A stretch of 64,000 bases of DNA, taken from Sphingobium sp. V4. Its GTDB lineage: Bacteria; Pseudomonadota; Alphaproteobacteria; Sphingomonadales; Sphingomonadaceae. Positions 1-8,395 of the stretch are shown piece by piece (the stretch's first letter is position 1; each line of letters starts with the position of its first letter). Made by a program: the position numbers and the translations under genes. The notes below the pieces were generated by a model. The model had not been told where the DNA came from and did no database searches. It saw only the letters and a list, made by a program, of their open reading frames with translations. Location: NCBI RefSeq assembly GCF_029590555.1, contig NZ_CP081002.1, positions 1,112,501-1,176,500 of the forward strand, read 5' to 3'.

Positions 1-123
1 GGTCCGGTGCCGACCGTTTCCATTGACTGGCCAAAACAATCGGCACCCTTGTTCCGGCCAGCGACCGAGCTTTTCACGACCTGGGCTTGGACAAGTGCCA
101 ACCTCGCTGTCGGACATGATGCG

Positions 124-2010
124 TCAGTTCAGCGATTTCGCCATCAGCCGCTCCAGCCGTTCTGCAAAGGCGCGAGGATCGGCGGGTGGCTGACCTTCGG
201 CGATGCGCGCTTCATCGAGCAGCAGGAAGGCGAGGTCGCTCCGCTCTTTGTCGCTGGCCACGGTCTGGCCGAGCTTGGCGATTAGCGCATGGCCGGCATT
301 GATTTCCAGCACAGGCTTTGCCCGATTGGGTGCCTGCCCCGCCGCTGCCAGCATCCGCTCAAGCTGAAGGTCCATCGCGCTTTCCGACGCGACGATGCAG
401 ACGGCGCTGGTCGTCAACCGGTCGGACACCCGGACGTCGGACACCTGGTCGGCCAAAGCTTCCTTGGCAAAGCTGATGAAGCTGCTCACATCCTCGTTCG
501 GGGCATCCGTCGCTGCGCTGCCCTCAGCCAGCGGGATCAGGCTAAGGTCGGTCGCACCCTGGGTTACCGACTTGAAGGGCTTGCCGTCATAATCCACACC
601 AACGGTCGTCCAGAAGCTGTCAACCTGGTCGGGGAGCAACAGAACCTCAATCCCACGCGCCTTGAAACCCTCGAGCTGCGGCGATTGGAAGATCCGATCG
701 AGATCGGTCCCGGTCACATAATAGATCGCAGTCTGGTTGTCCTTGAGGGAGGCCGCATAGTCCTTGAGCGAGCGCCACTCGCCGTTCGACGTGCTGGTCT
801 TGAACCGGGCAAGGTCCAACAACTGTGCGCGCCGCTCGAAATCCTCATAGAGGCCTTCCTTGAGCACCGCCCCGAAATTCTCCCAGATCGCGCCATAGCG
901 GTCAGGATCGCTGGTTGCGATCTTGTCCAGTTCCGACAGGATGCGGTTGCTCACGCCCTTCTGAATCGCGGACAAGACTGGGCTGTCCTGGATCATTTCG
1001 CGCGACATGTTGAGCGGCAGGTCGGCGGAGTCCACAAGACCCCGCACGAAGCGCAGGTAGCGAGGCAGAATTTCCGCCTCGTCGGTGATGAAGACGCGGC
1101 GGACATAGAGCTTGATCCGACCCTTGCGGTCGGGATCGAACAGGTCGAACGGCTTGGTTTCCGGAATGAAGGTCAGAACAGAATATTCGTGCCGCCCCTC
1201 CGCGCGATAGTGGAGCGTCAATGCGGGCTTGTCGAATTGGCCCGCGACGCTGCGGTAGAAGTCGGCATAATCCCCTTCGCTGATATCCGACTTCGCCTTG
1301 GTCCAAAGTGCCGCCCCATCAGCGACCTGGCGCTCTTGCTCCTCGCTGCCCATCTCCTTGATGAAGATAGGCACGGGGACATGGCCTGACTGCGCCTTCA
1401 CGATCCGCTCGACCGTGTAACGCTCGGCATAGGTCTTTGCATCATCCAGCAGATGCAGGGTCACCCGCGTGCCGCGCGCTGGCGCCTCTGCGGTGTCGAC
1501 TGGCGCGATCGTATATGTTCCCAGGCCATCCGACGACCAGCTGGCGGCCTGATCCGTTCCCGCACGCCGCGACACGACATCGACATTCCCCGCCACCATG
1601 AACGCGGAATAGAAGCCGACGCCGAACTGGCCGATCAACTGCTGGCCCTCGCCATTCTTGTCAGCGGTCAGCCTGTCCATGAAGGCCTTGGTCCCCGAAC
1701 GCGCGATCGTGCCCAGCGTCTCCCCCATGTCGGCAGCGCTCATGCCGATACCATTGTCCTCGACGACGATTGTCGCGGCTTCTCTGTCAAGCGTCAGCGT
1801 GATGCGCGGCTGCGGATCGTCGCCGAACAGGGCCGGATCGGAAATTGCCTCATAGCGCAGCTTCTCGCAGGCGTCGGCCGCGTTGGAGATCAACTCGCGC
1901 AGGAATACGTCCTTGTCGGAATAGACCGAGTGGACCATCATGTGCAGCAACTTTGAAACATCCGCCTCGAAGGCATGAGTTTCAGGGGCGCTCACGGTGT
2001 CGGTCGTCAT
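124..2010 (-). CDS. htpG: Molecular chaperone HtpG (Hsp90)
   Basis: This encodes bacterial Hsp90, a cytosolic ATP-dependent homodimeric chaperone. The 628-residue length fits the family. The N-terminal GHKL ATPase is clear: RELISNAADACEK at about 38-50, DNGIGM at 85-90, GTIARSGT and IGQFGVGFYSAFMVA follow, then the middle domain and a C-terminal dimerisation domain. I start at the ATG at 2010, because MTTDTVS leads into the family's usual first strand and a GAGAG-type ribosome site precedes it. An upstream in-frame extension adds 21 residues without a better site. It stands alone, with degraded sequence upstream. Identification is secure. Confidence 0.97.
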   Translation of the reverse strand: MTTDTVSAPETHAFEADVSKLLHMMVHSVYSDKDVFLRELISNAADACEKLRYEAISDPALFGDDPQPRITLTLDREAATIVVEDNGIGMSAADMGETLGTIARSGTKAFMDRLTADKNGEGQQLIGQFGVGFYSAFMVAGNVDVVSRRAGTDQAASWSSDGLGTYTIAPVDTAEAPARGTRVTLHLLDDAKTYAERYTVERIVKAQSGHVPVPIFIKEMGSEEQERQVADGAALWTKAKSDISEGDYADFYRSVAGQFDKPALTLHYRAEGRHEYSVLTFIPETKPFDLFDPDRKGRIKLYVRRVFITDEAEILPRYLRFVRGLVDSADLPLNMSREMIQDSPVLSAIQKGVSNRILSELDKIATSDPDRYGAIWENFGAVLKEGLYEDFERRAQLLDLARFKTSTSNGEWRSLKDYAASLKDNQTAIYYVTGTDLDRIFQSPQLEGFKARGIEVLLLPDQVDSFWTTVGVDYDGKPFKSVTQGATDLSLIPLAEGSAATDAPNEDVSSFISFAKEALADQVSDVRVSDRLTTSAVCIVASESAMDLQLERMLAAAGQAPNRAKPVLEINAGHALIAKLGQTVASDKERSDLAFLLLDEARIAEGQPPADPRAFAERLERLMAKSLN

Positions 2011-2255
2011 GGATTTTCGCTCTCTCATATGGCAGACTGTGCGACGGTCAGATGGATCGAATGCGATTTCCATTCAAGAGGTGGGCTTAAAAGCACCGCT
2101 CTTCTTGGTCCTGTCTGTTAAAGCGGTACCTGCCAGCATTTCCTCGCTGCCTTTGTTCCACGGCAACCATGCGCAGGGATTTATCGATCTCACCGCCACG
2201 ATAGGCATCGCGATATTCCGTGATGGACGCGCTGTTCAGTTGCGCCAGGGCAGGA

Positions 2256-2564
2256 TTATTTTGCAATGGACGCGATGTGCGGCGCTCCCTCGTCAAAGGT
2301 GTTGGCGATGACGGAAAAGCGATCCGCCATAGTGGTCCATAAAGTCGAAGTCACGATGTCGGCCACGCCTGCGCTGTCCGTTCAAATCAGATATCCCGTC
2401 TCCTTGTTCAGACCATGGCGCGCGCCCGGGGCTTCCCAAATCGCCATCGGCCGCGTTGCGCCATCTCTTGGAGGGCAACGCAGAAAAAACCGGACAGACC
2501 GCAGCTGATTGGCAAAAATTTCAGGTTGAACGGGCGATAAGGATCGGTTTCGTAGATTCATCAA
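2256..2564 (-). pseudogene. Possible remnant of a small unidentified gene with an in-frame stop
   Basis: One minus-strand frame reads as protein-like sequence ending in ADRFSVIANTFDEGAPH and a TAA at 2256-2258. It is broken by an in-frame TGA at 2382-2384, upstream of which the frame stays open to about 2564. I do not recognise the family. The downstream half looks more protein-like than the upstream half, so the true start is unknown. It may be decayed coding sequence, or chance open frame. Confidence 0.3.
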
Positions 2565-2584
2565 TTCCCCACACTCAAGCGCGC

Positions 2585-2842
2585 CTAAAGTGAGCCGACT
2601 TTAATTTTGGAACCGTCGACAAGCCGGCTGAACCGGAAGTGGGCTGTATCGACGGCGGGCGCTTCCTGAGCGATCAACTGACTGGCAAGATGACCGGTAC
2701 CCGGCCCGAGCCCGAAGCCGTGGCCGGAACAGCCCGCCGCAAGAAACGGGCCGTCGACGGGGCCGATCGGTGAGATGACGGGGACGGCATCAGACGTGCA
2801 ATCGACATGGGCGCCCCGGACGTGATCAATTTCGATCGCCTA
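2585..2842 (-). pseudogene. C-terminal fragment of a FAD-dependent oxidoreductase (DAO/DadA family)
   Basis: Read on the minus strand, this stretch encodes FLAAGCSGHGFGLGPGTG and then an HFRFSRLVDGS tail, ending at a TAG at 2585-2587. That is the C-terminal FAD-binding signature of glycine/D-amino-acid oxidase-like enzymes. The frame is closed at once upstream by a TAG near 2842, so only about 85 of roughly 400 residues remain and there is no N-terminal GxGxxG. It is a 5'-deleted remnant and cannot encode an enzyme. Confidence 0.75.
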
Positions 2843-3028
2843 TCACCCCCAAAACTGGGGTCAGCATCGCAGTACCACACAATGGCGTAATGTCTGCAGA
2901 TCAGCGGTGCGCGGTCCAACTGGATCGTTTTAGGTTCCGTACAGATTGAAGGGCATCTGCTGCCCGAGCAATCGTCCCCGTAGCGCTCGCCGCTTCCTTT
3001 TCTTGAGAAAATTGGGCAATGGAACAGG

Positions 3029-3835
3029 ATGCATAGACCAGTCATGTTCGCCGCAGTGATCGCCCTTTCATCGCCGGCATATGCCTGGGGACCCGTTGGT
3101 CACCGCATCACCGGGGCCATCGCGGATGAAAATCTGAGCGGTGCCGCCCGTGCCAATGTCCGCATTCTCCTCGGTACGCAGGATCTGGCAGAGGCTGCTA
3201 CCTGGCCGGACGACATGAAGTCCGATAAAGCGGACTTCTGGCAGAAAATAGCAGGCCAGTGGCATTACGTGACCGTCAAGGAAGGGGATGATTACCAGCC
3301 ATCCGATGCTCCAGCCGGCGGTGATGCAATGACAGCGCTATCGCAATTCACCTCAAAGCTGCGCGATCCCAAAACGACAGTGGAAGAGAAGCGTCTTGCG
3401 CTCAGGTTCATCGTCCACATCATCGGTGATCTCCACCAACCCCTCCACGCTGGTGGGGGCACAGACCGGGGCGGCAACGATGTCACGGTGAAATGGTTCG
3501 GTCGTCCCACAAACCTCCATTCGGTGTGGGACTCAGCCATGATCGAGCAACGGTCCCTGTCCTATTCCGAATATGCTGGCTGGCTATCCCGATCCATTTT
3601 GCCCGCGCAGATCATCGGCTGGAGCAATCCGAACCCGTCAATCTGGGTAAGCGAGAGCATCGCGCTGCGTAAGGCTATCTATCCCGCCGATCCAGACATC
3701 TCGTGGGACTATGCCTATCAGCATCGCGAAGAACTGGACGATCGCCTGAAGCGCAGTGGCGTCAGGATCGCGGCCTATCTCAACTGGGTGTTTGACCGCC
3801 CTTCGATAGCTGGGCAATCGGGAAAGCAGAAATAG
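3029..3835 (+). CDS. S1/P1-type zinc nuclease, secreted
   Basis: The 268-residue product belongs to the S1/P1 nuclease family, which uses three zinc ions to cleave single-stranded nucleic acid outside the cytoplasm. A short signal peptide ends at AYA, which leaves Trp20 as the mature N-terminus; in this family the N-terminal Trp is itself a zinc ligand. Other ligand motifs are visible: WGPVGHR, HIIGDLHQPLHAG near 130-142, and NLHSVWDSAMI. The length is typical. The gene lies just upstream of a DUF5818-like gene (1-base gap), so it probably leads a small operon. The start follows a weak GGAACAGG site. Confidence 0.93.
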   Translation: MHRPVMFAAVIALSSPAYAWGPVGHRITGAIADENLSGAARANVRILLGTQDLAEAATWPDDMKSDKADFWQKIAGQWHYVTVKEGDDYQPSDAPAGGDAMTALSQFTSKLRDPKTTVEEKRLALRFIVHIIGDLHQPLHAGGGTDRGGNDVTVKWFGRPTNLHSVWDSAMIEQRSLSYSEYAGWLSRSILPAQIIGWSNPNPSIWVSESIALRKAIYPADPDISWDYAYQHREELDDRLKRSGVRIAAYLNWVFDRPSIAGQSGKQK

Positions 3836-3836
3836 G

Positions 3837-4037
3837 ATGCCCAGGGGAACACGCCATGATCTGACCGGTGTGCTTCTCATGCGGGGCGCCAGCCCCGTCC
3901 TGCGCGTGGACGATGGAGGGGAGTGGCGGCTGGATATGTCCAGCCGGTATCGCCACCTCCTTGGCAATCGGGTGCGCGTGGAAGGGCGCCGATCGGAGTT
4001 CGATATGCTGGACGTCGAAATCATCAGGCCAGTATGA
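3837..4037 (+). CDS. Small DUF5818-like protein
   Basis: This 66-residue protein begins PRGTRHDLTGVLL and continues as a compact beta-rich domain (RVDDGGEWRLD, RHLLGNRVRVEG). The pattern resembles DUF5818, a family of unknown function known mostly from sphingomonads. The fold looks like a small OB or beta-barrel, but that is inference. It starts one base after the nuclease stop and its own stop overlaps the next start (ATGA), so the three genes are probably co-transcribed. Confidence 0.7.
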   Translation: MPRGTRHDLTGVLLMRGASPVLRVDDGGEWRLDMSSRYRHLLGNRVRVEGRRSEFDMLDVEIIRPV

Positions 4038-4228
4038 AGATGACCGACGACCAGGTGATGCTCGGAGCGGCAATCATGCTCATCAAGCGGCACGGCGATC
4101 AGGCCCCTGTGAAGGTGGCAGAGCGGATCGGCGAGCTTGCAGCAGAGGGGGACGAGATGGGCGTCGCTGTCTGGAAGGCGATTGCGGCCTATATGGATGA
4201 TATCCTGCGCGCAGGCCCGATGCAGTAA
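4034..4228 (+). CDS. Small hypothetical alpha-helical protein
   Basis: The 64-residue product (MKMTDDQVMLGAAIML...) is predicted to be helical and acidic, with no membrane segment or cysteine pair. Similar short proteins with an AAIMLIKRHGDQAP-like core occur beside DUF5818 genes in sphingomonads, but I cannot assign a function. The start is set by the ATGA overlap with the previous gene. A second ATG two codons later is equally possible. Confidence 0.6.
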   Translation: MKMTDDQVMLGAAIMLIKRHGDQAPVKVAERIGELAAEGDEMGVAVWKAIAAYMDDILRAGPMQ

Positions 4229-4361
4229 AGCGCCGCGGCGGGACGCGGCATACCTCCATTGCACCGACCGTTGCAGCCGTTGGATATGTGCCGGATCTTT
4301 CGCATATTCCTGATCGAAAAGGCCAACTTGACCGCGCGCGTCATTCTTGTGACGGTAGCCT

Positions 4362-5021
4362 ATGGCTACAGACGTCGCAAACATACTGGATCGACTGATC
4401 GCTGAGCGCGGCGATACCTATGCGCGGGTTTCCGGGCTACTGGGCCGCAATTCTGCCTATGTGCAGCAATTCATCAAGCGCGGTACGCCGCGCCGGCTGG
4501 CTGAGGAAGACCGGAGGATCCTCGCCCATTATTTTGGCGTTCCAGAAGAAACACTCGGTGGACGTCGGGAAATATCGCCGCGTGCGACCGGGGCCGACAT
4601 CAAGGTCGCAACGGCCTCGGTGGCCCGCCTGTCTCTGGGCGCTTCGGCGGGCCATGGAACACTGGACGAGGACCGACGTCCTGCCGATCGTGTCACGTTT
4701 GACGCCCGATGGCTTGACCAGCTGGGTATCGACGCGAGGAACGCGACCATCATTCGGGTAGACGGCGAATCGATGATGCCGACGCTCAATCATGGAGACG
4801 ACATCATGGTCGACCATGCCGATGGGGCGGGCCGGCTACGCGATGGCATCTACGTGCTGCGACTGGACGGAGCACTGATGGTCAAGCGCATCGCGCTTGG
4901 TCCGCGGCGCGGCAGATTTTCGGTCCGGAGCGACAACCCCCTTTATCCCGACTGGAGCGAGCTTGATTCCGACCTGATTCACATCGTCGGTCGCGTGGTC
5001 TGGGCGGCGCGACGCCTCTGA
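4362..5021 (+). CDS. XRE/S24-type repressor (LexA/CI-like autoprotease)
   Basis: The 219-residue protein has an N-terminal HTH region (about 1-65, with SGLLGRNSAYVQQFIKRG as the recognition part) and a C-terminal S24 peptidase domain. The catalytic pair is visible: Ser137 in DGESMMP and Lys175 in LMVKR. Proteins of this kind bind operators as dimers and self-cleave when stimulated, usually by RecA-ssDNA. It sits just upstream of the first four-gene cassette, so it may regulate that cassette, but no operator was identified. Confidence 0.88.
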   Translation: MATDVANILDRLIAERGDTYARVSGLLGRNSAYVQQFIKRGTPRRLAEEDRRILAHYFGVPEETLGGRREISPRATGADIKVATASVARLSLGASAGHGTLDEDRRPADRVTFDARWLDQLGIDARNATIIRVDGESMMPTLNHGDDIMVDHADGAGRLRDGIYVLRLDGALMVKRIALGPRRGRFSVRSDNPLYPDWSELDSDLIHIVGRVVWAARRL

Positions 5022-5103
5022 GGTTCACACAGCTTCAGCCACGCCATTGCATTGAGCGCAGGAAAATAGGAAAATTCCCTCGCAATTGGAGGGAGCCTTT
5101 CGC

Positions 5104-5613
5104 ATGCCGCAGCGCCTGTCGGAATTGACTGAGCAACAAAAGCGCTGCCTCCGTTTCGTCCATCAGGGCCTGACTTCCAAGGAAATCGCACTCCAGCTCG
5201 CGACGACGTCGGGCGTCATCGACAACTATATTCAGGCAGCTGTGCAGAAGCTCGGCGCGCTGAACCGCAGGGAAGCCGCGCGCCTCCTGGCCGCCAAGGA
5301 AGAAACCATGGTGCAGCAATTGCACCTGCAACCGGAGCCTCTTGCCGACCCACCAAAATCTGCCACTTTGGACCTATCGCCGCCGGAGCCAGAGCTGGTG
5401 GCGGTGCCTGACCCGCACAGAAACAACACAGGCAAACTGACAGGTCTCTGGAGCAAGGTGTGGTCGTGGTTGCTGCACCATATTGGAGGGCCGCCGCATG
5501 ACCTGAGCAAGGCTGAAACGTTCCGGTCCATCCTCTGGACGGCGCTGGCGACGACCGGTGTCCTCGCCTGCATCATAACCGTATCGGCCTGGCTGAATTA
5601 CAGGGCCAGCTGA
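5104..5613 (+). CDS. LuxR-type HTH regulator with C-terminal membrane anchor (cassette copy A, gene 1)
   Basis: The 169-residue protein starts with a LuxR/GerE HTH (about 5-60: LTEQQKRCLRFV, GLTSKEIALQLATTSGVIDN, QKLGALNRREAARLL). A proline-rich linker follows, and one hydrophobic segment (about 143-163) lies near the C-terminus. This predicts a tail-anchored transcription factor with its DNA-binding domain in the cytoplasm and no receiver domain. I chose ATG 5104, which follows GGAGGG, over a TTG at 5086. It is first of four genes whose order is repeated in inverted orientation at 12.1-9.8 kb. The signal it senses is unknown. Confidence 0.8.
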   Translation: MPQRLSELTEQQKRCLRFVHQGLTSKEIALQLATTSGVIDNYIQAAVQKLGALNRREAARLLAAKEETMVQQLHLQPEPLADPPKSATLDLSPPEPELVAVPDPHRNNTGKLTGLWSKVWSWLLHHIGGPPHDLSKAETFRSILWTALATTGVLACIITVSAWLNYRAS

Positions 5614-5680
5614 ACCTTTCTCGACATCGCCACCCACCGAAAACGTGCACGGCATCGTGCCTGCACGAAGGAGATTTCTT

Positions 5681-6046
5681 ATGCCCAAAACGAAAGAATC
5701 AGTGCTGCCTCTCGATCGCGACCGCTTCCTGACGCTGACCGAAAGCGTATTTGGAACCTACACGCATATCGATGCTGCGATGGCGCATACGCTCCGGCTG
5801 GCTGGGGATATGGTCGAGACCGCAGGTGAAATTGGCCTCGAGCCCAATGTCAGTCAGTCCCTGTTCGACGACCTGAAAAACTGTATCGGAACGTTGCTCC
5901 TTTCGCGTCAGCAGTTTCTGAAGGTTCATCGCCGGGCGCATTCGATCCGCCAGCGCACGACCGTTGCCTGGGAAGGCTGTCCCTACACAATCGATGGCGA
6001 ACCGGCCACGTCTGCGGCACCGGTCCAGCTTAAGGCTGTAGTCTGA
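5681..6046 (+). CDS. Small helical hypothetical protein (cassette copy A, gene 2)
   Basis: The 121-residue soluble protein is mostly alpha-helical, with a central stretch (SRQQFLKVHRRAHSIRQR) that may form a coiled coil. It starts at an ATG with a strong AAGGAG site, not at the in-frame upstream codon. It occupies the same position as the 114-residue gene at 11112-11456 in the inverted cassette. The two share only weak similarity around RQQFLKVHR / REEIVATHAR. No known family is recognised. Confidence 0.7.
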   Translation: MPKTKESVLPLDRDRFLTLTESVFGTYTHIDAAMAHTLRLAGDMVETAGEIGLEPNVSQSLFDDLKNCIGTLLLSRQQFLKVHRRAHSIRQRTTVAWEGCPYTIDGEPATSAAPVQLKAVV

Positions 6047-6088
6047 CCGGCTTGACGCGGGAGCGAATTATCGCTTCCCACCAATGGA

Positions 6089-6541
6089 ATGATCGCCCTC
6101 AGCTACTCCATCGCGCTATTCGCAACCGCCTTTTACGCGCTGTCTCATGGCGGTCGCGAAGGGAGAGCAATTGTCGCCATCATCGGGTTTCTCTTCGCTG
6201 TTTCCTTTTTTCTCCAACATGCGTCGAACGACCCCGCATTCACGATGGTGGCTAGCCTGGGCGTGGATCTGGTTTCCCTGGCGATGAAGATCGGGCTGGC
6301 CCTGTCCAGCCGGCGACGCTGGCCCATCATCATCGCTGCTTTCCAGGTCAATTCGGTGGGTGCGCAGATTGCAATTCTGCTCTCGCCAGCCTTCAAGCTG
6401 AACTTTCACATCCTGGCCTCGACCGTATGGGCCATCCCGACACTTGCTGTGATCGTGACCGGCATATTCCTTGATCGCCGGCATGATCGCGCCATGACCG
6501 TTGAAGGAATGCGACGTGGAAAACTGGAATCTGCGACATGA
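6089..6541 (+). CDS. Four-TM membrane protein (cassette copy A, gene 3)
   Basis: The 150-residue product has about four hydrophobic segments separated by short polar loops. It clearly resembles the protein at 10615-11061: both share YA-x3-GGR after the first helix, LGVDL before the third, and LALS-x-R-x-WP after it. No known family is recognised. Its 3' end overlaps the next gene by 26 bases, which suggests translational coupling. A sensor or anchor role with the membrane-tethered LuxR protein is inference only. Confidence 0.75.
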   Translation: MIALSYSIALFATAFYALSHGGREGRAIVAIIGFLFAVSFFLQHASNDPAFTMVASLGVDLVSLAMKIGLALSSRRRWPIIIAAFQVNSVGAQIAILLSPAFKLNFHILASTVWAIPTLAVIVTGIFLDRRHDRAMTVEGMRRGKLESAT

Positions 6542-7061
6542 TGTAACGCAGCCATCCCTAATGCGAAAGGCTCAGGTAAAGAACCTGACCGCGCAGTTCG
6601 AAAAATGGATCAGCGACAACCTTCCGCCACTCGCGCAATACATAGGTCCGGACTGGATCGGGTTGGCAGCCGCCACGCCCGGCGCGCCAGCCGGAAACGG
6701 TTCTACAGCCCTTGCCCCCCCCGCCATTAACGGTCCGGTCGATTTCTTCCGGAGACTCCAGAAAGCGCGAAATCGGCGCACGCATTTCTTTGGAGGAGAC
6801 CTGTTTGTCGATCCGGCATGGGACATCATGATTGATCTCTACATAGCAGCTGCCGAACACAAGCAGATTTCCATCTCCAGCGCCTGCATGGCATCCGGTG
6901 CGCCGCCCACAACTGCACTTCGCTATCTGGCAACCCTCACAGATGCGGGCATCATCATACGCGCCGCTGACGCGCGTGATGGAAGACGATTTTTCGTGCG
7001 GCTGAGCGATGACGCCCGGCAGAAGATGACGAACTGGTACGAGAGTACTGGCTTTGCCTGA
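6516..7061 (+). CDS. MarR-like winged-helix regulator (cassette copy A, gene 4)
   Basis: The 181-residue protein has a variable N-terminal part and a C-terminal winged helix (about 85-175). The helix is seen in WDIMIDLYIAAAEHKQISIS, PPTTALRYLATLTDAGII and the wing RRFFVRLSDDARQKM. Its relative at 9842-10264 shares WD-x-M, TALR and GII-x-R-A in the same places. I chose GTG 6516, because GAAGGA lies seven bases upstream. A TTG at 6501 and an ATG at 6561 are alternatives. It ends cassette A. Confidence 0.78.
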   Translation: MENWNLRHDVTQPSLMRKAQVKNLTAQFEKWISDNLPPLAQYIGPDWIGLAAATPGAPAGNGSTALAPPAINGPVDFFRRLQKARNRRTHFFGGDLFVDPAWDIMIDLYIAAAEHKQISISSACMASGAPPTTALRYLATLTDAGIIIRAADARDGRRFFVRLSDDARQKMTNWYESTGFA

Positions 7062-7198
7062 GCGGAATATAACCAGCACCCAACTAATGACACAGCGGAC
7101 CGGCCGGAGTTGGGTGCGCAAAACCAACACCTGAGTGCCTTGGAAGGATCGACCTTGAAAACTGTGGAAAACTGACCTGCCCGTAGACGATCTGCCCC

Positions 7199-7420
7199 AT
7201 GGCCAGCTACGCGGCCGCCATGAGTATCGCTGCTACCATTATGAATTCGACCACTGGCCCACCCATTCAGAAGATGACTTTTGGCAGAATGCCAAAGCCC
7301 TGGGCCACATTCCATCTCGAAACCGGTGAACGTGTGACCGCCGATCGGGTGAATGTCGGAAAGCCCGCGCCCGGTAAATTCGTCGCTCCAGTGGAGGTCT
7401 GGGTAACCCCAAAAGGCTAA
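7199..7420 (+). CDS. Doubtful small ORF
   Basis: The frame encodes 73 residues whose C-terminal half (FHLETGERVTADRVNVGKPA) reads like a beta-rich protein. There is no convincing ribosome site at the first ATG. No family is recognised and no neighbour suggests a role. It is listed because the 504 bases between cassette A and the hydrolase gene are otherwise empty. Confidence 0.25.
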   Translation: MASYAAAMSIAATIMNSTTGPPIQKMTFGRMPKPWATFHLETGERVTADRVNVGKPAPGKFVAPVEVWVTPKG

Positions 7421-7565
7421 GGCCTGGCATAACACTGGGCATTCATCCATCATTGCAGCCTGGCGATTTTCCGAGTATCGCCAGGCATTGAACCGACCCG
7501 CCCCCTTGCTGCGGGAAACAGGGCGATTGCCAGCGTCGCATATCCGGGACATTCACTGCCTACCG

Positions 7566-8234
7566 TTACAGGATGCACGAAATCCCACTGGCGAGCGCAT
7601 CCAGCGCCTCGGCTTCGGCGCCCATCGCCGTCCTGCCGCTCTTCACTGCCACGTTGAAGCTGTGATCGGCATGTTCGACGATATGGAGGCGGGCCCTGCT
7701 CCCCAAGCCAGACACGACCGGGCGAAGCAAATCCGCCTCCGCGAGCGCATCGCGCGATCCTGAAATGAAAAGCATGGGTATTTCGATCCGGGAGAGATGC
7801 TCGGCCCGATCCATGCCCGGCTTTCCGGCCGGGTGAAGAGGAAAACCCAGGAAAGCGAGACCCCGGACATGGGGCAGCGGCTGTTCCGCCTGGGCCTGCG
7901 ATGTCATGCGTCCCCCGAAGGATCGCCCGCCCGCGGACAGGGGGAGATCGGGCGCCAACTGACGTGCCCGTTTTGCTGCCGCCCGCACGACAGCGTGCGC
8001 GAGCCTGGGTCCATCTGGACGTTTCGAACCCTTTTCCATGTACAGAAATTGGTAGCGGAGCGTTGCAATGCCTCGTGCTGCAAGGCCTTGCGCATTCGAC
8101 TCCATCGCCTTGTGCATCATGCCCGTGCCGGCCCCATGGGCAAAGAGATAGAGCGCCTTGGCTGCCGGAGGGCGCAGCATCAAGCCAGACACCGTATCCG
8201 ACCCAACTGCGATCGTGACGTTCTGCGGCTCCAT
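7566..8234 (-). CDS. Alpha/beta hydrolase, KANL3/Tex30-like
   Basis: The 222-residue protein is a compact alpha/beta hydrolase. The oxyanion segment FAHGAGTGMMHKAM, the nucleophile elbow GRSFGG (Ser105), Asp162 in SGSRDA and His191 in HADHSF give a full catalytic triad. The HGAG-led motif is typical of KANL3/Tex30-like bacterial hydrolases, whose substrates are unknown. The ATG at 8234 follows AGGGCAGGACC; in-frame codons at 8255 and 8318 are less likely. It is transcribed alone, convergent with cassette A. Confidence 0.85.
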   Translation of the reverse strand: MEPQNVTIAVGSDTVSGLMLRPPAAKALYLFAHGAGTGMMHKAMESNAQGLAARGIATLRYQFLYMEKGSKRPDGPRLAHAVVRAAAKRARQLAPDLPLSAGGRSFGGRMTSQAQAEQPLPHVRGLAFLGFPLHPAGKPGMDRAEHLSRIEIPMLFISGSRDALAEADLLRPVVSGLGSRARLHIVEHADHSFNVAVKSGRTAMGAEAEALDALASGISCIL

Positions 8235-8395
8235 CCGGTCCTGCCCTTCGATCATGTGATTTTCATTTTCTGCGATGACGGTAGGCCCAAGGCAGCCGAA
8301 CGGCTGTCCCGAGAGCAACGGTCGCGTCTCTGCTGGCAGAGCAGCCCCAGGCTATGGAGGGTAGGGGACGGATTGCCGCCCCCTACGGATGGGCC

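Larger units (their letters stand above)
2011..3028. other. Gene-poor stretch holding two decayed fragments
   Basis: Between htpG and the nuclease gene I find no intact gene. The stretch holds the unidentified remnant (2256-2564) and the oxidoreductase C-terminus (2585-2842), plus presumed promoters for the flanking genes. Other open frames here are short, have no ribosome site and do not look like protein. Confidence 0.6.

Noticed and set aside
289..1389. Long plus-strand frame opposite htpG
   Set aside because: It is a shadow of htpG with no ribosome site or protein family pattern.
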